A stretch of DNA of 64,000 nt. Origin: Phycisphaerae bacterium (GTDB lineage: Bacteria; Planctomycetota; Phycisphaerae; UBA1845). The stretch's first letter is position 1. The number at the start of each line of letters is the position of its first letter. Below the pieces are notes generated by a model. The model had not been told where the DNA came from. It did not search any database and saw only the letters and a list, made by a program, of their open reading frames with translations. Position numbers and translations under genes: made by a program. Below, piece by piece: positions 26,907 to 35,040 of this stretch. The stretch lies in assembly GCA_028289375.1 (NCBI GenBank), contig JANQQK010000080.1, forward strand, positions 1 to 64,000. The letters are read 5' to 3'.

Positions 26907-28646
26907 CTAGATCGGATCATCCGGCAGCAGCTTCTTCGTTTCGGCGCGAAGGTAATTCGTCACCTGGGCGTCCGTCTCGAACGTCAACGCCCGCTTCGCC
27001 ACCCGCTCAGCCTTCTTCATGCTGCACGAGCGGATCAGCTTCTTGATCTCGGGGATGTTGTTCGGCGCCATCGAAAGCTTCCGAAGACCCAATCCGATCA
27101 ACAACAGCGTGTAGACCGGCTCCCCCGCCATTTCTCCACATAGACTACAGTCAACCCCCCCCTTGACACAAGTCCGCACCACGTCGCGAATTGTACGCAA
27201 AACCGCCGGATGGCTGGCGGTGTAGTACCGCGAGACCCGTTCATTGCCCCGATCCGTCGCCAAAAGGTACTGAATCAGGTCATTCGTCCCGATGCTGACG
27301 AATTTCACCTCCCGGGCAAACTCCTTGCACTGACTCGCTGCAGCAGGCGTCTCCATCATCATTCCGATGTCGATGTCCTTGCCGTAGCGAATTCCCGCCT
27401 CGTCCAGATCCTCCATGGCATCCAAAAGCGTCATTTTGGCCTGCCGAAGCTCCATCAGCGTGGTCAAAAGCGGGAACATCACCCGCACATTGCCCGTCCG
27501 GGCGGCACGCAGAATCGCCCGCAACTGCACCTTGAACATCTCCAGATGCTGCAGGCTGTACCGGATGGACCGGTTCCCGAGCATCGGATTCCGCTCCGGC
27601 TCAAAATGTTTTTTCTGTGTGACTTTATCCGCCCCGAGGTCAAACGTGCGGATCGTCACCTGCTTCCCCTCTGCCCCGGCGATCGCCTTGCAATAAGCTT
27701 CGTACTGCTCCTCCTCGTCAGGGTCGTCATCACCAAGGAACAGAAACTCCGTGCGGTAGAGACCGATTCCATCCGCCCCCTTCTGTCGGCTCACCCCAGC
27801 CTCGAACGGATACTCGATGTTGCCGTGCAACTCGACCCGCACACCGTCGGCCGTTTCCGCCGGAAATTCGCGCAACTCGTCGAGCGCGTCGATCAGCTTG
27901 ACGAAACTCGCACGCTTCGACCGATAATCTTCCAGTGTCGCTTCATCCGGGCCGGCAACCACCATGTGGTTCAGCCCGTCCACGATCACCGTGTCCCCAC
28001 CGCTGACGTGTGTCGAAAGGTTCTTCAAACCGAGGACCGCCGGCTTGCCCCACGATCGGAGCAGAATGGCGGTGTGCGACGTGGCCCCACCCACGTCGAG
28101 CGCGACGCCGACGATCTTCGTGCTTGACAGCCTAGCCGTCTGCGACGTCGTCAGATCATGCGCGACCAGGATCGCTTCCTGGGAAAGATGGGAGATGTCC
28201 TCTGCCGACTTGCCCAGCACGTTGCGCAGAAGACGCCGTTCGATGTCCTGGACATCGCGCATCCGCTCAGCCAAAAGCGGATCCTTCATCTGCATGAATC
28301 GGCGCTGCAAGCCACGCATCACCGTGCTGACGGCGTAGGCGGCTGAGTACTGCCGTCCTTCCATCAGACCCACGATGTCTTTGCGGAGAATTGGGTCTTT
28401 TAGCACACCGATGTGCCAATTAAACACATCGGCAGCGTCGTGACCGAGACGGTGCTTGACATCCTCATGCTGGGCACCGATCTCCTCAATCGAGGTGGCC
28501 AGCGCACTGTCCAACTCGTCGATTTCCGGCCCGATTTCCTCCTTGGTCACCATGCGACGCGGGATGCGCAGCTCCTCGGCGTCGAGGACGACAGCCTCGG
28601 CGATCGCGATACCTGGGGAGACAGCGGTTCCGGTCAGAATCTGCAT
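26907..28646 (-). CDS. ptsI: Phosphoenolpyruvate-protein phosphotransferase (EI)
   Basis: The 579-residue Enzyme I takes phosphate from PEP and passes it to HPr. It has the N-terminal domain with the phospho-His motif GGATSHTAIL (His191), the PEP-binding TIM-barrel with GIGLYRTEFLFL, PEP-utilising LGNRSIRYSLQ and IGTNDLIQYLLATDRGNE, and the active Cys in DCSLCGEMAG. The start ATG 28646 gives MQILTGTAVSPGIA, the normal EI N-terminus. It follows ptsH (213 bp upstream), ptsN and hpf on the same strand. No sugar-specific EIIB or EIIC is present nearby, so the set probably works as a regulatory phosphorelay. A G8 run lies in the coding strand at 27155-27162. Confidence 0.95.
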   Translation of the reverse strand: MQILTGTAVSPGIAIAEAVVLDAEELRIPRRMVTKEEIGPEIDELDSALATSIEEIGAQHEDVKHRLGHDAADVFNWHIGVLKDPILRKDIVGLMEGRQYSAAYAVSTVMRGLQRRFMQMKDPLLAERMRDVQDIERRLLRNVLGKSAEDISHLSQEAILVAHDLTTSQTARLSSTKIVGVALDVGGATSHTAILLRSWGKPAVLGLKNLSTHVSGGDTVIVDGLNHMVVAGPDEATLEDYRSKRASFVKLIDALDELREFPAETADGVRVELHGNIEYPFEAGVSRQKGADGIGLYRTEFLFLGDDDPDEEEQYEAYCKAIAGAEGKQVTIRTFDLGADKVTQKKHFEPERNPMLGNRSIRYSLQHLEMFKVQLRAILRAARTGNVRVMFPLLTTLMELRQAKMTLLDAMEDLDEAGIRYGKDIDIGMMMETPAAASQCKEFAREVKFVSIGTNDLIQYLLATDRGNERVSRYYTASHPAVLRTIRDVVRTCVKGGVDCSLCGEMAGEPVYTLLLIGLGLRKLSMAPNNIPEIKKLIRSCSMKKAERVAKRALTFETDAQVTNYLRAETKKLLPDDPI

Positions 28647-28859
28647 GGCTGTTCGCGCGGTGACCTCCTAGTTGTTGCAGGCGAACTCTTGGCCGGGATG
28701 ACGGACGGCGCCACACCGGCGTCGGGGCGCGCCACTGCGACCGAGCCGCTTACAATCGGCAAATTCGGTCCAAGTGGCCCAGACAGCTTAGCTTATAGCT
28801 GCGCAGGACAACCATCAATGGTGCAGCGTTCGCGGTACTGCGTGCGGCGATGGGAATTG

Positions 28860-29171
28860 TCAGGCGTTCGGACGATCGAGGCGAAACTGCTCATGCACCA
28901 GGGCTGCCAGCGCATCGATGGCGTCGGCCGCATCGGCACCGGAGGCCTGCACCTCGAGGACGGTTCCGTGGGTGGCGCAGAGGAGCATGAGTTCCATGGC
29001 ACTCTTGCCGTTCACGGTTTCGCTGGTTTCCAGGGAGCGGACCTTGATTTCTGCGGTGAATGTCTGGGCGAGGTCGACGAACTTCATCACCGGGCGCGTG
29101 TGCAGACCTTCCTTGTTCCGGATGGTCACTTCGCGCGCAATCGGTTCGTTCGGCCTCGTCACAACCTTCAC
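28860..29171 (-). CDS. ptsH: HPr-family phosphocarrier protein
   Basis: The 103-residue protein carries the HPr active site NKEGLHTRPV with the phospho-His at residue 24. The second site VNGKSAMELMLL has a Ser (Ser57) at the position used by HPr kinase in Firmicutes. The family is usually 85-90 residues; this one has a slightly longer C-terminal tail. It receives phosphate from EI (next gene) and would pass it to the EIIA-type protein encoded 23 bp upstream. Because no transport EII genes are adjacent, it likely belongs to a regulatory PTS of the nitrogen/NPr type. Confidence 0.92.
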   Translation of the reverse strand: MKVVTRPNEPIAREVTIRNKEGLHTRPVMKFVDLAQTFTAEIKVRSLETSETVNGKSAMELMLLCATHGTVLEVQASGADAADAIDALAALVHEQFRLDRPNA

Positions 29172-29194
29172 TCTTTCTCGTTGCCGGCGATCCG

Positions 29195-29668
29195 CTAGGC
29201 AGCCGAAATCTCGTCTGCTTCGTTGATCAGATCGATGATGGCATCGCGCGTGTCCGCTTGCCGCAGGAATCGCCGGAAGTTGTCGCGTTGCAGGTGTCTG
29301 AAGATTTGTTCCATCGCCGCAAGGTGCGCATCGGGATCCTCTTTGGAACTGATGAGCAACACAACGGTGAACACCGGTGCGCGGTCGAGCGAGCCGAAAT
29401 CAATCCCGGTGCTCGACCGGCCTATGGTGGCGATCAGCTTGCCGATGCTGTCATGCTTGACGTGCGGCACGGCGACGCCTTTGCCAAATCCAGTCGTGCC
29501 CTCGTTCTCGCGTTTGATGGCGATTTTCGCAACGGTTTCGACGTCGCCTGAGTCAATCGCACCATTGTCCGCCAACGATTGCACCAGTTCGCGGATGACA
29601 CCGTCACGATCGGTGGCCTGCAGTTCTGCGACAATGGCGTCGTTGACGATGAAGTCGCTCAGTTTCAA
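29195..29668 (-). CDS. ptsN: PTS EIIA-type regulatory protein (PtsN-like)
   Basis: The 157-residue protein is a PTS_EIIA_2 domain (fructose/nitrogen type). The phospho-His is in GKGVAVPHVKH (His69), preceded by the usual ENEGTTGFGKG loop. It is a stand-alone domain without EIIB or EIIC parts, like PtsN. Being placed between hpf and ptsH resembles the proteobacterial rpoN-hpf-ptsN-npr neighbourhood, which supports a regulatory function linked to carbon, nitrogen or potassium status. The direct target here is unknown. Confidence 0.88.
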   Translation of the reverse strand: MKLSDFIVNDAIVAELQATDRDGVIRELVQSLADNGAIDSGDVETVAKIAIKRENEGTTGFGKGVAVPHVKHDSIGKLIATIGRSSTGIDFGSLDRAPVFTVVLLISSKEDPDAHLAAMEQIFRHLQRDNFRRFLRQADTRDAIIDLINEADEISAA

Positions 29669-29712
29669 GGATGTGCACCTCCGAAAAGCAGCATTGAAGG
29701 CGGCGACTCAGC

Positions 29713-30030
29713 CTACTCCGTGGCTTCGGGTTTGGGCTTCTTGTGGTCTTTGAGTTTCTCTTTGTAATCGCGAAGTTGGCGGACGACCTTGTCGAGCGTG
29801 GCGTCGATCAGCTTGTAGGAATCGTCGCCGATCTCCTTGCTGACGAATTCGTGCTTGGCGCCGGCATTGACGATCAACTCGACCGAAAAAAGGTCGCCCT
29901 CATTGTCCATGATGAAATTGATGGCCTGGATGCGATCGAAGAACCGATGCAGCTTCTCGCCCTTCTCGTGGGCGTATTCCTTGACCTCGGCCGGCACCTC
30001 CACATGCCGGCTGGTGACTGTGATCTGCAC
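29713..30030 (-). CDS. hpf: Ribosome hibernation promoting factor, short HPF/RaiA
   Basis: The 105-residue product is a short-type HPF/RaiA: QITVTSRHVEVPAEVKEYAHEKGEKLHRFF then VELIVNAG and YKLIDATLDKVVRQLRDYKEKLKDHK. It binds the 30S decoding region in slow growth and protects ribosomes. The start is taken as GTG at 30030 because AAGGAGG lies six bases before it and translation from there gives the exact family N-terminus; the frame is open 54 bases further upstream. The dimerising C-terminal domain of long HPF is absent. It is the first gene of the hpf-ptsN-ptsH-ptsI set. Confidence 0.92.
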   Translation of the reverse strand: MQITVTSRHVEVPAEVKEYAHEKGEKLHRFFDRIQAINFIMDNEGDLFSVELIVNAGAKHEFVSKEIGDDSYKLIDATLDKVVRQLRDYKEKLKDHKKPKPEATE

Positions 30031-30107
30031 GCGTCGCCTCCTTTTGAAATGGCAGCGAGACCCGCCCATGTCGAGGCAGCCCACGCTGAATGATCTGATG
30101 TCAACAC

Positions 30108-30947
30108 CTACTGTGGCGAATCGACCGTCGGCGGAAGATGGGTGGGTTTCACCACCCCGCCGCTGATCGTGTATCTCAACGCTTCGTCAATGGTCAGCGG
30201 GAGTTCGATCACATCCTCCTTCGCCACCGTGATCGTATACCCGGTGACCGGTGTCGGCGAACTCGGGATAAACACCGTGATCAGCTCACGCTTGTCGCTT
30301 TGGGCGATTCTGCCCATCGGCGGTCCGGTCATCAGCCCCAGGGACCAAATGCCCTTCCGCGGATATTGCACCGCAACAACGCCTGCGAACCCTATCTTCT
30401 TATCCGAAATGAAGAAATCCGTCACCTGCTTGATGTTGGGATAGATCGTCCCGATCAGCGGAATGCGCATCAGCGTGCGCTCCACGAGCACCCAGGTCGT
30501 ACGGCCGATGAAGCTGGCGAGGAAATACCCGATCACGTAGATGACGAAGAATGAGACGAGAAATCCAACGACATTGAAAATTTTCCACTTTCGCCGAACA
30601 AGCTCCCACATGGCTTTGCGCTTCTCGCGGTCGAGCTTGGTCGTGGCGCCCTTAATGCCGGGGTCGGCGGTGGCGGTGAGGGTGATGTATTGCGCGGTGA
30701 GTCGTCGACCGGTTCGCTCGTCCCATTGGTCAACGGGATCGCCATAGGTGAGGGCGGCTTCGGTGTCGATCCCGAGGGCTTCGTCGGGTTCGCCGCTGAG
30801 GGCGTAGAGCTCGAGGACGCCACTGGTGATGTGGCGGGCGATGTTGTTGTCGACGAACTGATAGGCCCACGTAAGGACGGCTATGGTCAGGACGGTGGGG
30901 ATCAGCGCACCGAGTCCGCGTTTGAAAAACGCCATGAAGTTGCTCAT
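30108..30947 (-). CDS. DUF502 membrane protein
   Basis: The 279-residue protein has two membrane segments (ALIPTVLTIAVLTWAYQFV near residue 13, and FLVSFFVIYVIGYFLASFIG near 134) and the DUF502 signatures RIPLIGTIYPNIKQVTDFF and YPRKGIWSLGLMTG. A hydrophilic insert of about 70 residues lies between the two membrane segments, longer than in many family members. The function of DUF502 is unknown. The ATG at 30947 (MSNFMAFFKRG) is preferred to the GTG at 30971. It is followed by hpf 77 bp downstream on the same strand and may be cotranscribed with it. Confidence 0.85.
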   Translation of the reverse strand: MSNFMAFFKRGLGALIPTVLTIAVLTWAYQFVDNNIARHITSGVLELYALSGEPDEALGIDTEAALTYGDPVDQWDERTGRRLTAQYITLTATADPGIKGATTKLDREKRKAMWELVRRKWKIFNVVGFLVSFFVIYVIGYFLASFIGRTTWVLVERTLMRIPLIGTIYPNIKQVTDFFISDKKIGFAGVVAVQYPRKGIWSLGLMTGPPMGRIAQSDKRELITVFIPSSPTPVTGYTITVAKEDVIELPLTIDEALRYTISGGVVKPTHLPPTVDSPQ

Positions 30948-31071
30948 GTTCGTGGAATCCCGGTTTGGCACATTCCTTCATCACGGGCTGCTGCCGAAGG
31001 CACTCTATGACTGCGGTGAAACGGGGTCAACCGTTGCCGACTTGCGGGGACACGTGTAGCATTTTTCGATC

Positions 31072-31650
31072 ATGTCACCAGGAGAGAATCCATCCGGTCG
31101 ATCCTTTGTCCGCTTGGCGGGTCCGCTGGCGATGCTGCTGCTGACGAGTGCGCTGGCGGCTGGGCTTTCGCTGCAGCGCGGATCGGTCACCTTCGGTGAG
31201 CAAATCGTGACGGACGACGGTCAATTGTCGCTGGCTGTTCCGGAGGGTTGGGCGGTCCGGCGCCGCTCGAGAGTGCCAGAGCCTGAGATCCGGCTTGTTC
31301 AAGTCCGCGACGGCGAGCCTTCGCGTCAGATCGACATTGACACACTCACCCTGCAATCCGATGTCAGCGCCGAGGACATGGCTTATGCCCTGATGCGCGA
31401 GTACCTCAGGGGTTCGATTGGCGGAACGGGGCTGATTCGCCAAAAACCCAGCATTGAAACGAGCGTTGTTTCCAACGCAATATTAGGTGATTTCGTAGTC
31501 CTGTCTGAACAAACAAACGCGATCATGGTCGCGGTCGTCCCAATATCCAATCAGGGTTATGGCATTGTTTTGGCTTCCGCCACACGATTGAATTCATACG
31601 ACGATCGGTTAATGTCTTCATTTCTCAGTTCCCTCCAACCCGCGCCGTAG
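31072..31650 (+). CDS. Secreted or membrane-anchored protein of unknown function
   Basis: The 192-residue protein has an N-terminal hydrophobic segment (LAGPLAMLLLTSALAAGLSL, about residues 15-34) that serves as signal or anchor. The rest is a single soluble domain beginning GQLSLAVPEGWAVRRRS, which resembles PsbP/DcrB-like domains that start with a 'VPEGW' strand. I cannot assign a family with certainty. Codon use in the last third looks more A+T-rich than upstream. It stands alone, divergent from the DUF502 gene, with the pseudopilin gene 83 bp downstream. Confidence 0.6.
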   Translation: MSPGENPSGRSFVRLAGPLAMLLLTSALAAGLSLQRGSVTFGEQIVTDDGQLSLAVPEGWAVRRRSRVPEPEIRLVQVRDGEPSRQIDIDTLTLQSDVSAEDMAYALMREYLRGSIGGTGLIRQKPSIETSVVSNAILGDFVVLSEQTNAIMVAVVPISNQGYGIVLASATRLNSYDDRLMSSFLSSLQPAP

Positions 31651-31733
31651 GAGTCGCGCGGGTTTGACCATTCGGCAAGGATGCCCACAGGAAACGTGAA
31701 GCCTGGTATCGGGCTTGACTGTGAGCATGCCGA

Positions 31734-32804
31734 ATGCTTGTTGTTGCACTCCGCGTGAAACAGCTACGCCCCATTTGCCAAATTCGCAGGGCGTTTACGC
31801 TTGTTGAGCTACTTGTCGTCATCAGCGTGATTGCGCTTCTGATTTCCATCCTGTTGCCATCGTTGAAATCGGCGCGCGCACAGGCAAAGACTGTCGCGTG
31901 TTCCAGCCATCTCTCGCAGATCGGCAAGGCGGCGATGGGCTATTCGATGTCGCATGACGGTTGGCTTTGCGGGTCGCCGGGGACGTCGGGGAGCGTCTTG
32001 TATGGGGTGGCGAATGCTGCGGACCCGCTGGCGGAGGAACTGGCAACCGATGCGGTTCAGATTTGGGATTACGCGGGCCCCTTGGCGGCGAGATATATGC
32101 AAAAATCGCTTCCGACAAGCCGCCTCGAGCGGATGAGGATCATTCGCGAGGGCGTGTTCAAGTGCCCTGAGAACAGATTCATGGCTGAGCCATTTGTGGA
32201 TCACGGTGGAATGTTCGAAACGGCTCCGATGGTGAGCTACAACACGTTTCGCAATTTTCTGATGTGGCCCAGGACGATGGTGAACTGGGATCCGTCGCGT
32301 CCATGGGGCCCTCGGGCACCGGTTCCAGAGGCGAGCTTTGACCACCTCGACGGGACGACACTGCAACCCAGGAGTCATCTTCCACGTATGGATCGCATCG
32401 TGAATCCAGGAATCAAAGCCTACCTCGCAGATGGCAATCGATTCACAGAAGCGGACGGGCGTATTTCCTACGATCCGGACTGGAATGCTGAGGATGGGGG
32501 CATGTTCTGCAATGGCGGGCCGACGATGCCACTTGGGAATCAAACCGAGCTTGTGTTGTCGTCTTATCACTACGACGAACAGCTGGGTCGTTATGGGTAT
32601 CGACATAAGCGTTCGAAACAACGCGGAATTGTCGTCAATTTCCTCGATGGCCATTGTGCTTACATGTCGGAATCAGAGTCGCGACACCCGGACACGTGGT
32701 GGCCTAAAGGTACACGGATCAAATTCTCAGAACTGAACAAACACTCCGGATTGCTCGTTCTGCCACGACTTGACAGCACCTACCACTATGTTGTCGGGCG
32801 TTGA
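31734..32804 (+). CDS. Pseudopilin-like protein with prepilin cleavage motif
   Basis: The 356-residue product has the prepilin N-terminus RRAFTLVELLVVISVIALLISILLPSL, where cleavage would occur before Phe, followed by the usual ARAQAKTVACSSHLSQIGKA segment of planctomycete DUF1559-type or H-X9-DG-type proteins. The C-terminal half contains GIVVNFLDGHCAYM, the DGH element of that group. Proteins of this kind are very numerous in planctomycetes and their role is not settled. The start may be ATG 31734 or GTG 31755. The 3' end overlaps that of the convergent methyltransferase gene by 19 bp. Confidence 0.78.
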   Translation: MLVVALRVKQLRPICQIRRAFTLVELLVVISVIALLISILLPSLKSARAQAKTVACSSHLSQIGKAAMGYSMSHDGWLCGSPGTSGSVLYGVANAADPLAEELATDAVQIWDYAGPLAARYMQKSLPTSRLERMRIIREGVFKCPENRFMAEPFVDHGGMFETAPMVSYNTFRNFLMWPRTMVNWDPSRPWGPRAPVPEASFDHLDGTTLQPRSHLPRMDRIVNPGIKAYLADGNRFTEADGRISYDPDWNAEDGGMFCNGGPTMPLGNQTELVLSSYHYDEQLGRYGYRHKRSKQRGIVVNFLDGHCAYMSESESRHPDTWWPKGTRIKFSELNKHSGLLVLPRLDSTYHYVVGR

Positions 32805-33622
32805 GCAATCGCGGATGCAAGGCGTTGACGGGCGATTTCTACGGCGTCGGCTTGCCTATCGCAACCGATGAAACGTCGTCCCAACCGTTTGGCGACGGAT
32901 AGGGTTGTTCCACTTCCACAGAAAAAGTCGGCGACGCAATCGCCGTCGTTTGAGGCGGCGAGGATGATGCGTTCGAGCAGTGCTTCGGGCTTTTGCGATG
33001 GGTAGCCGGTGCGCTCTTTGGAGACAGTGGACAGGAAGGGAATGTCCCAGACGTCGGTGATGGCTGGGCCGTCGGGGTGGAAGTAGAGGCGGCCATTCTT
33101 GGTGGATTTGTAGGGTCGGCCATCCTCGTCGCGGTTGAGGCCATCGGTGCGGAATTCGCCGCCGCGGATGACGTTGAAGGTGTGTTGCCCTTTGTTCTTG
33201 GCGTAGAAGAGGATGGTGTCGTGTTTGCGGGCGAACCATTGGCTGGAGCGTCCGCCGGTGCGGTAGTGCCAGATGATCTCGTTGAGGAAGTTGGCTGGGG
33301 TGAAGATGCGGTCGAGCAGGATTTTGACGTAGTGGGCGGCGCGGTAGTCGAGGTGGACGAACATGGAGCCGGTGTCGGCGAGTAGGCGGTGGGATTCGCG
33401 AAGGCGTGGTTCGAGGAATGCGACGTGGTTTTCGATGGATCCTGCGACGTCGTCGGCGTAACCGTGGCCATTGCGGGCGGTGGTCTGACGTTTTCCGGTT
33501 CCGAAGGGTGGGTCGAGGTAGATCAGATCGCAGCAGGCATCGGGCAGGTCGCGCATGAACGGGAGGTTGTCGCCGTGGTGGATTGCATCGAATGGCGGAG
33601 CGTTACCAGAAAGGTCGGTCAT
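32786..33622 (-). CDS. Orphan DNA methyltransferase, beta-class (N6-A or N4-C)
   Basis: The 278-residue enzyme has the catalytic motif IV DLIYLDPPFGTG (residues 33-42) near the N-terminus and the AdoMet-binding motif FFCGSGTT (233-240) near the C-terminus, the order of beta-class amino-methyltransferases. DPPF fits either adenine-N6 or cytosine-N4 methylation. The middle portion (about residues 110-190) would hold the target recognition region. No restriction endonuclease or specificity subunit is nearby, so it is an orphan enzyme. The gene overlaps the convergent pseudopilin stop by 19 bp. The target sequence cannot be inferred. Confidence 0.88.
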   Translation of the reverse strand: MTDLSGNAPPFDAIHHGDNLPFMRDLPDACCDLIYLDPPFGTGKRQTTARNGHGYADDVAGSIENHVAFLEPRLRESHRLLADTGSMFVHLDYRAAHYVKILLDRIFTPANFLNEIIWHYRTGGRSSQWFARKHDTILFYAKNKGQHTFNVIRGGEFRTDGLNRDEDGRPYKSTKNGRLYFHPDGPAITDVWDIPFLSTVSKERTGYPSQKPEALLERIILAASNDGDCVADFFCGSGTTLSVAKRLGRRFIGCDRQADAVEIARQRLASAIAQRPTT

Positions 33623-33646
33623 GATGGGCGGATTTTACCGGCGCGG

Positions 33647-34075
33647 TCAGGAGGGGCCAGGGAATAGCTGGTAGAGCATGAGGTAGACGATGACGCCTGT
33701 GATGGAGACATACATCCAGATGGGCCAGGTGATGCGGGCGATGCGTCGGTGGCGGTCGAATTGGCCTTTGAACGCCCGATAAAGCGTGATGAGGATCATG
33801 GGGAAGACGGCGGCGGCGAGGATGACGTGGGTGATGAGGATGAAGAAGTAGACGTAGCGGACGGGGCCTTGATGGGTGAATCTCGTCGAGCCGTGGTAGT
33901 AGTGGTACGTCAGATAGCAGGCGAGGAAGATGGCTGAGACGGCGGTGGCGGCGATCATGCAGAGCTTGTGGCGGTCGATCTGCTTTTTCTTGATGAACAC
34001 GTAGCCGAGGGCGAGCAAGATGGTGGCGAGGGTGTTGAGCGACGCGTTGACGGCGGGCAGATCGGCGGTGGTCAT
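33647..34075 (-). CDS. DUF420 membrane protein (oxidase-associated)
   Basis: The protein (142 residues from ATG 34075) has four membrane segments and the DUF420 signatures DRHKLCMIAATAVSAIFLACYLTYHYYHG and YFFILITHVILAA with several membrane His residues. DUF420/CtaM-type proteins are linked to cytochrome oxidase biogenesis. The upstream SCO gene ends 11 bp before; a GTG at 34090 would overlap its stop as GTGA and is an alternative start. SCO, DUF420 and the divergent oxidase operon together indicate copper-site or oxidase assembly. Confidence 0.88.
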   Translation of the reverse strand: MTTADLPAVNASLNTLATILLALGYVFIKKKQIDRHKLCMIAATAVSAIFLACYLTYHYYHGSTRFTHQGPVRYVYFFILITHVILAAAVFPMILITLYRAFKGQFDRHRRIARITWPIWMYVSITGVIVYLMLYQLFPGPS

Positions 34076-34086
34076 GGCGACGGGTG

Positions 34087-34761
34087 TCACTGCTGGGCGA
34101 GCTTGCTGACGTCGTTGACGAGGCGGGTGATGTCGGCGTCTTCAGACCCTTCGTAGTACCCTCGAATTTTGCCGTCTTCGTCGACGAGGGCGAATTTCGT
34201 GCTGTGGATGATCATGTCGTCGTAGTCGGCATCGGGATCCTCGCTGACCGAGAGTCGGAAACCGCGCAGGCAGAGATCGAAGATGGCGTCGCGGTCGCCG
34301 GTGAGGAAAGACCAGTTTTTCAAGTCGCTGCTGAAATGCTTGGCATAGTTCGTGAGCACTTCAGGTGTGTCGTGCTGCGGGTCGACACTGAAGGAGACGA
34401 ATGCGACGTTGTCGTAGCCGGCGAGGACGGTTTGCAGGCTGGCCATCCGCTGTGTCATTTTGGGACACGGTCCTGCGCAACGGGTGAAGATGAAATCGGC
34501 GATCCAGACCTTTCCTTTCAGATTGGTCAGTCCGAAGGGTTCGCCATCATGTCGGGTGAGGCTGAATTCGGGCACCACGATGTGGGTCATGGGCGGTGGC
34601 GGACTGTTGATCATGCGGACTTCTTCACGCATGGTGGCAATCGTGCGGACTGCGATGAGCAGACCGGCCAAAACGAGCAGCACCAGCACGATTTTGGAGA
34701 CCTTGTGCTCGGTTGGTGAGGCGGTGGTCGTCTCGATGGAATTGGTATCGGTCGTGGTCAT
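34087..34761 (-). CDS. SCO1/SenC family copper chaperone
   Basis: The 224-residue protein has an N-terminal anchor (SKIVLVLLVLAGLLIAVRT, residues 22-40) and a periplasmic thioredoxin-fold domain with the copper motif TRCAGPCP (Cys95, Cys99) and the third ligand His186 in DDMIIHSTKF. SCO proteins deliver copper to the CuA site of oxidase subunit II or reduce its cysteines. The start ATG 34761 has AGGTG upstream; the open frame extends further but with no family-like sequence. It is divergent from coxB, which encodes the CuA subunit. Confidence 0.92.
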   Translation of the reverse strand: MTTTDTNSIETTTASPTEHKVSKIVLVLLVLAGLLIAVRTIATMREEVRMINSPPPPMTHIVVPEFSLTRHDGEPFGLTNLKGKVWIADFIFTRCAGPCPKMTQRMASLQTVLAGYDNVAFVSFSVDPQHDTPEVLTNYAKHFSSDLKNWSFLTGDRDAIFDLCLRGFRLSVSEDPDADYDDMIIHSTKFALVDEDGKIRGYYEGSEDADITRLVNDVSKLAQQ

Positions 34762-34860
34762 GATGTCACCTGTGGGAGGATAGCACGGGCGCGTCGATTC
34801 GGAAACGATCAACAGGGTCATGATCACCGGAAATCGCATTCGCGAAAGCGGCCTTGCCTA

Positions 34861-34889
34861 TTGACGGATTGCTTATTTTTGCATACCCA
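34861..34889 (+). promoter_or_regulatory. Possible promoter of the cytochrome oxidase operon
   Basis: TTGACG and TACCCA are separated by 17 bp, about 150 bp upstream of coxB and within a locally A+T-rich patch. The -35 is good and the -10 is poor, so this is only a candidate. No CRP-type palindrome like the one at 51410 was seen here. Confidence 0.3.
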
Positions 34890-35040
34890 ACGCACTATCA
34901 TTTTGCGTGGGGAAGCACGACGTTCCGATCTGATGCTTGCTTCGCGCTGTCGCGAATGTACGCGTGGTTTTTCACAGGGATGATGCATGGTCCTGGCGAG
35001 GTGATGCCATCGCCGTGTGTGATCCGGGAGTGTCTTCCTT

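Noticed and set aside
30948-31071. Gap between the DUF502 and secreted-protein genes as a site of a small RNA
   Set aside because: No hairpin with a T tract or promoter pair was found; it is a normal divergent promoter region.
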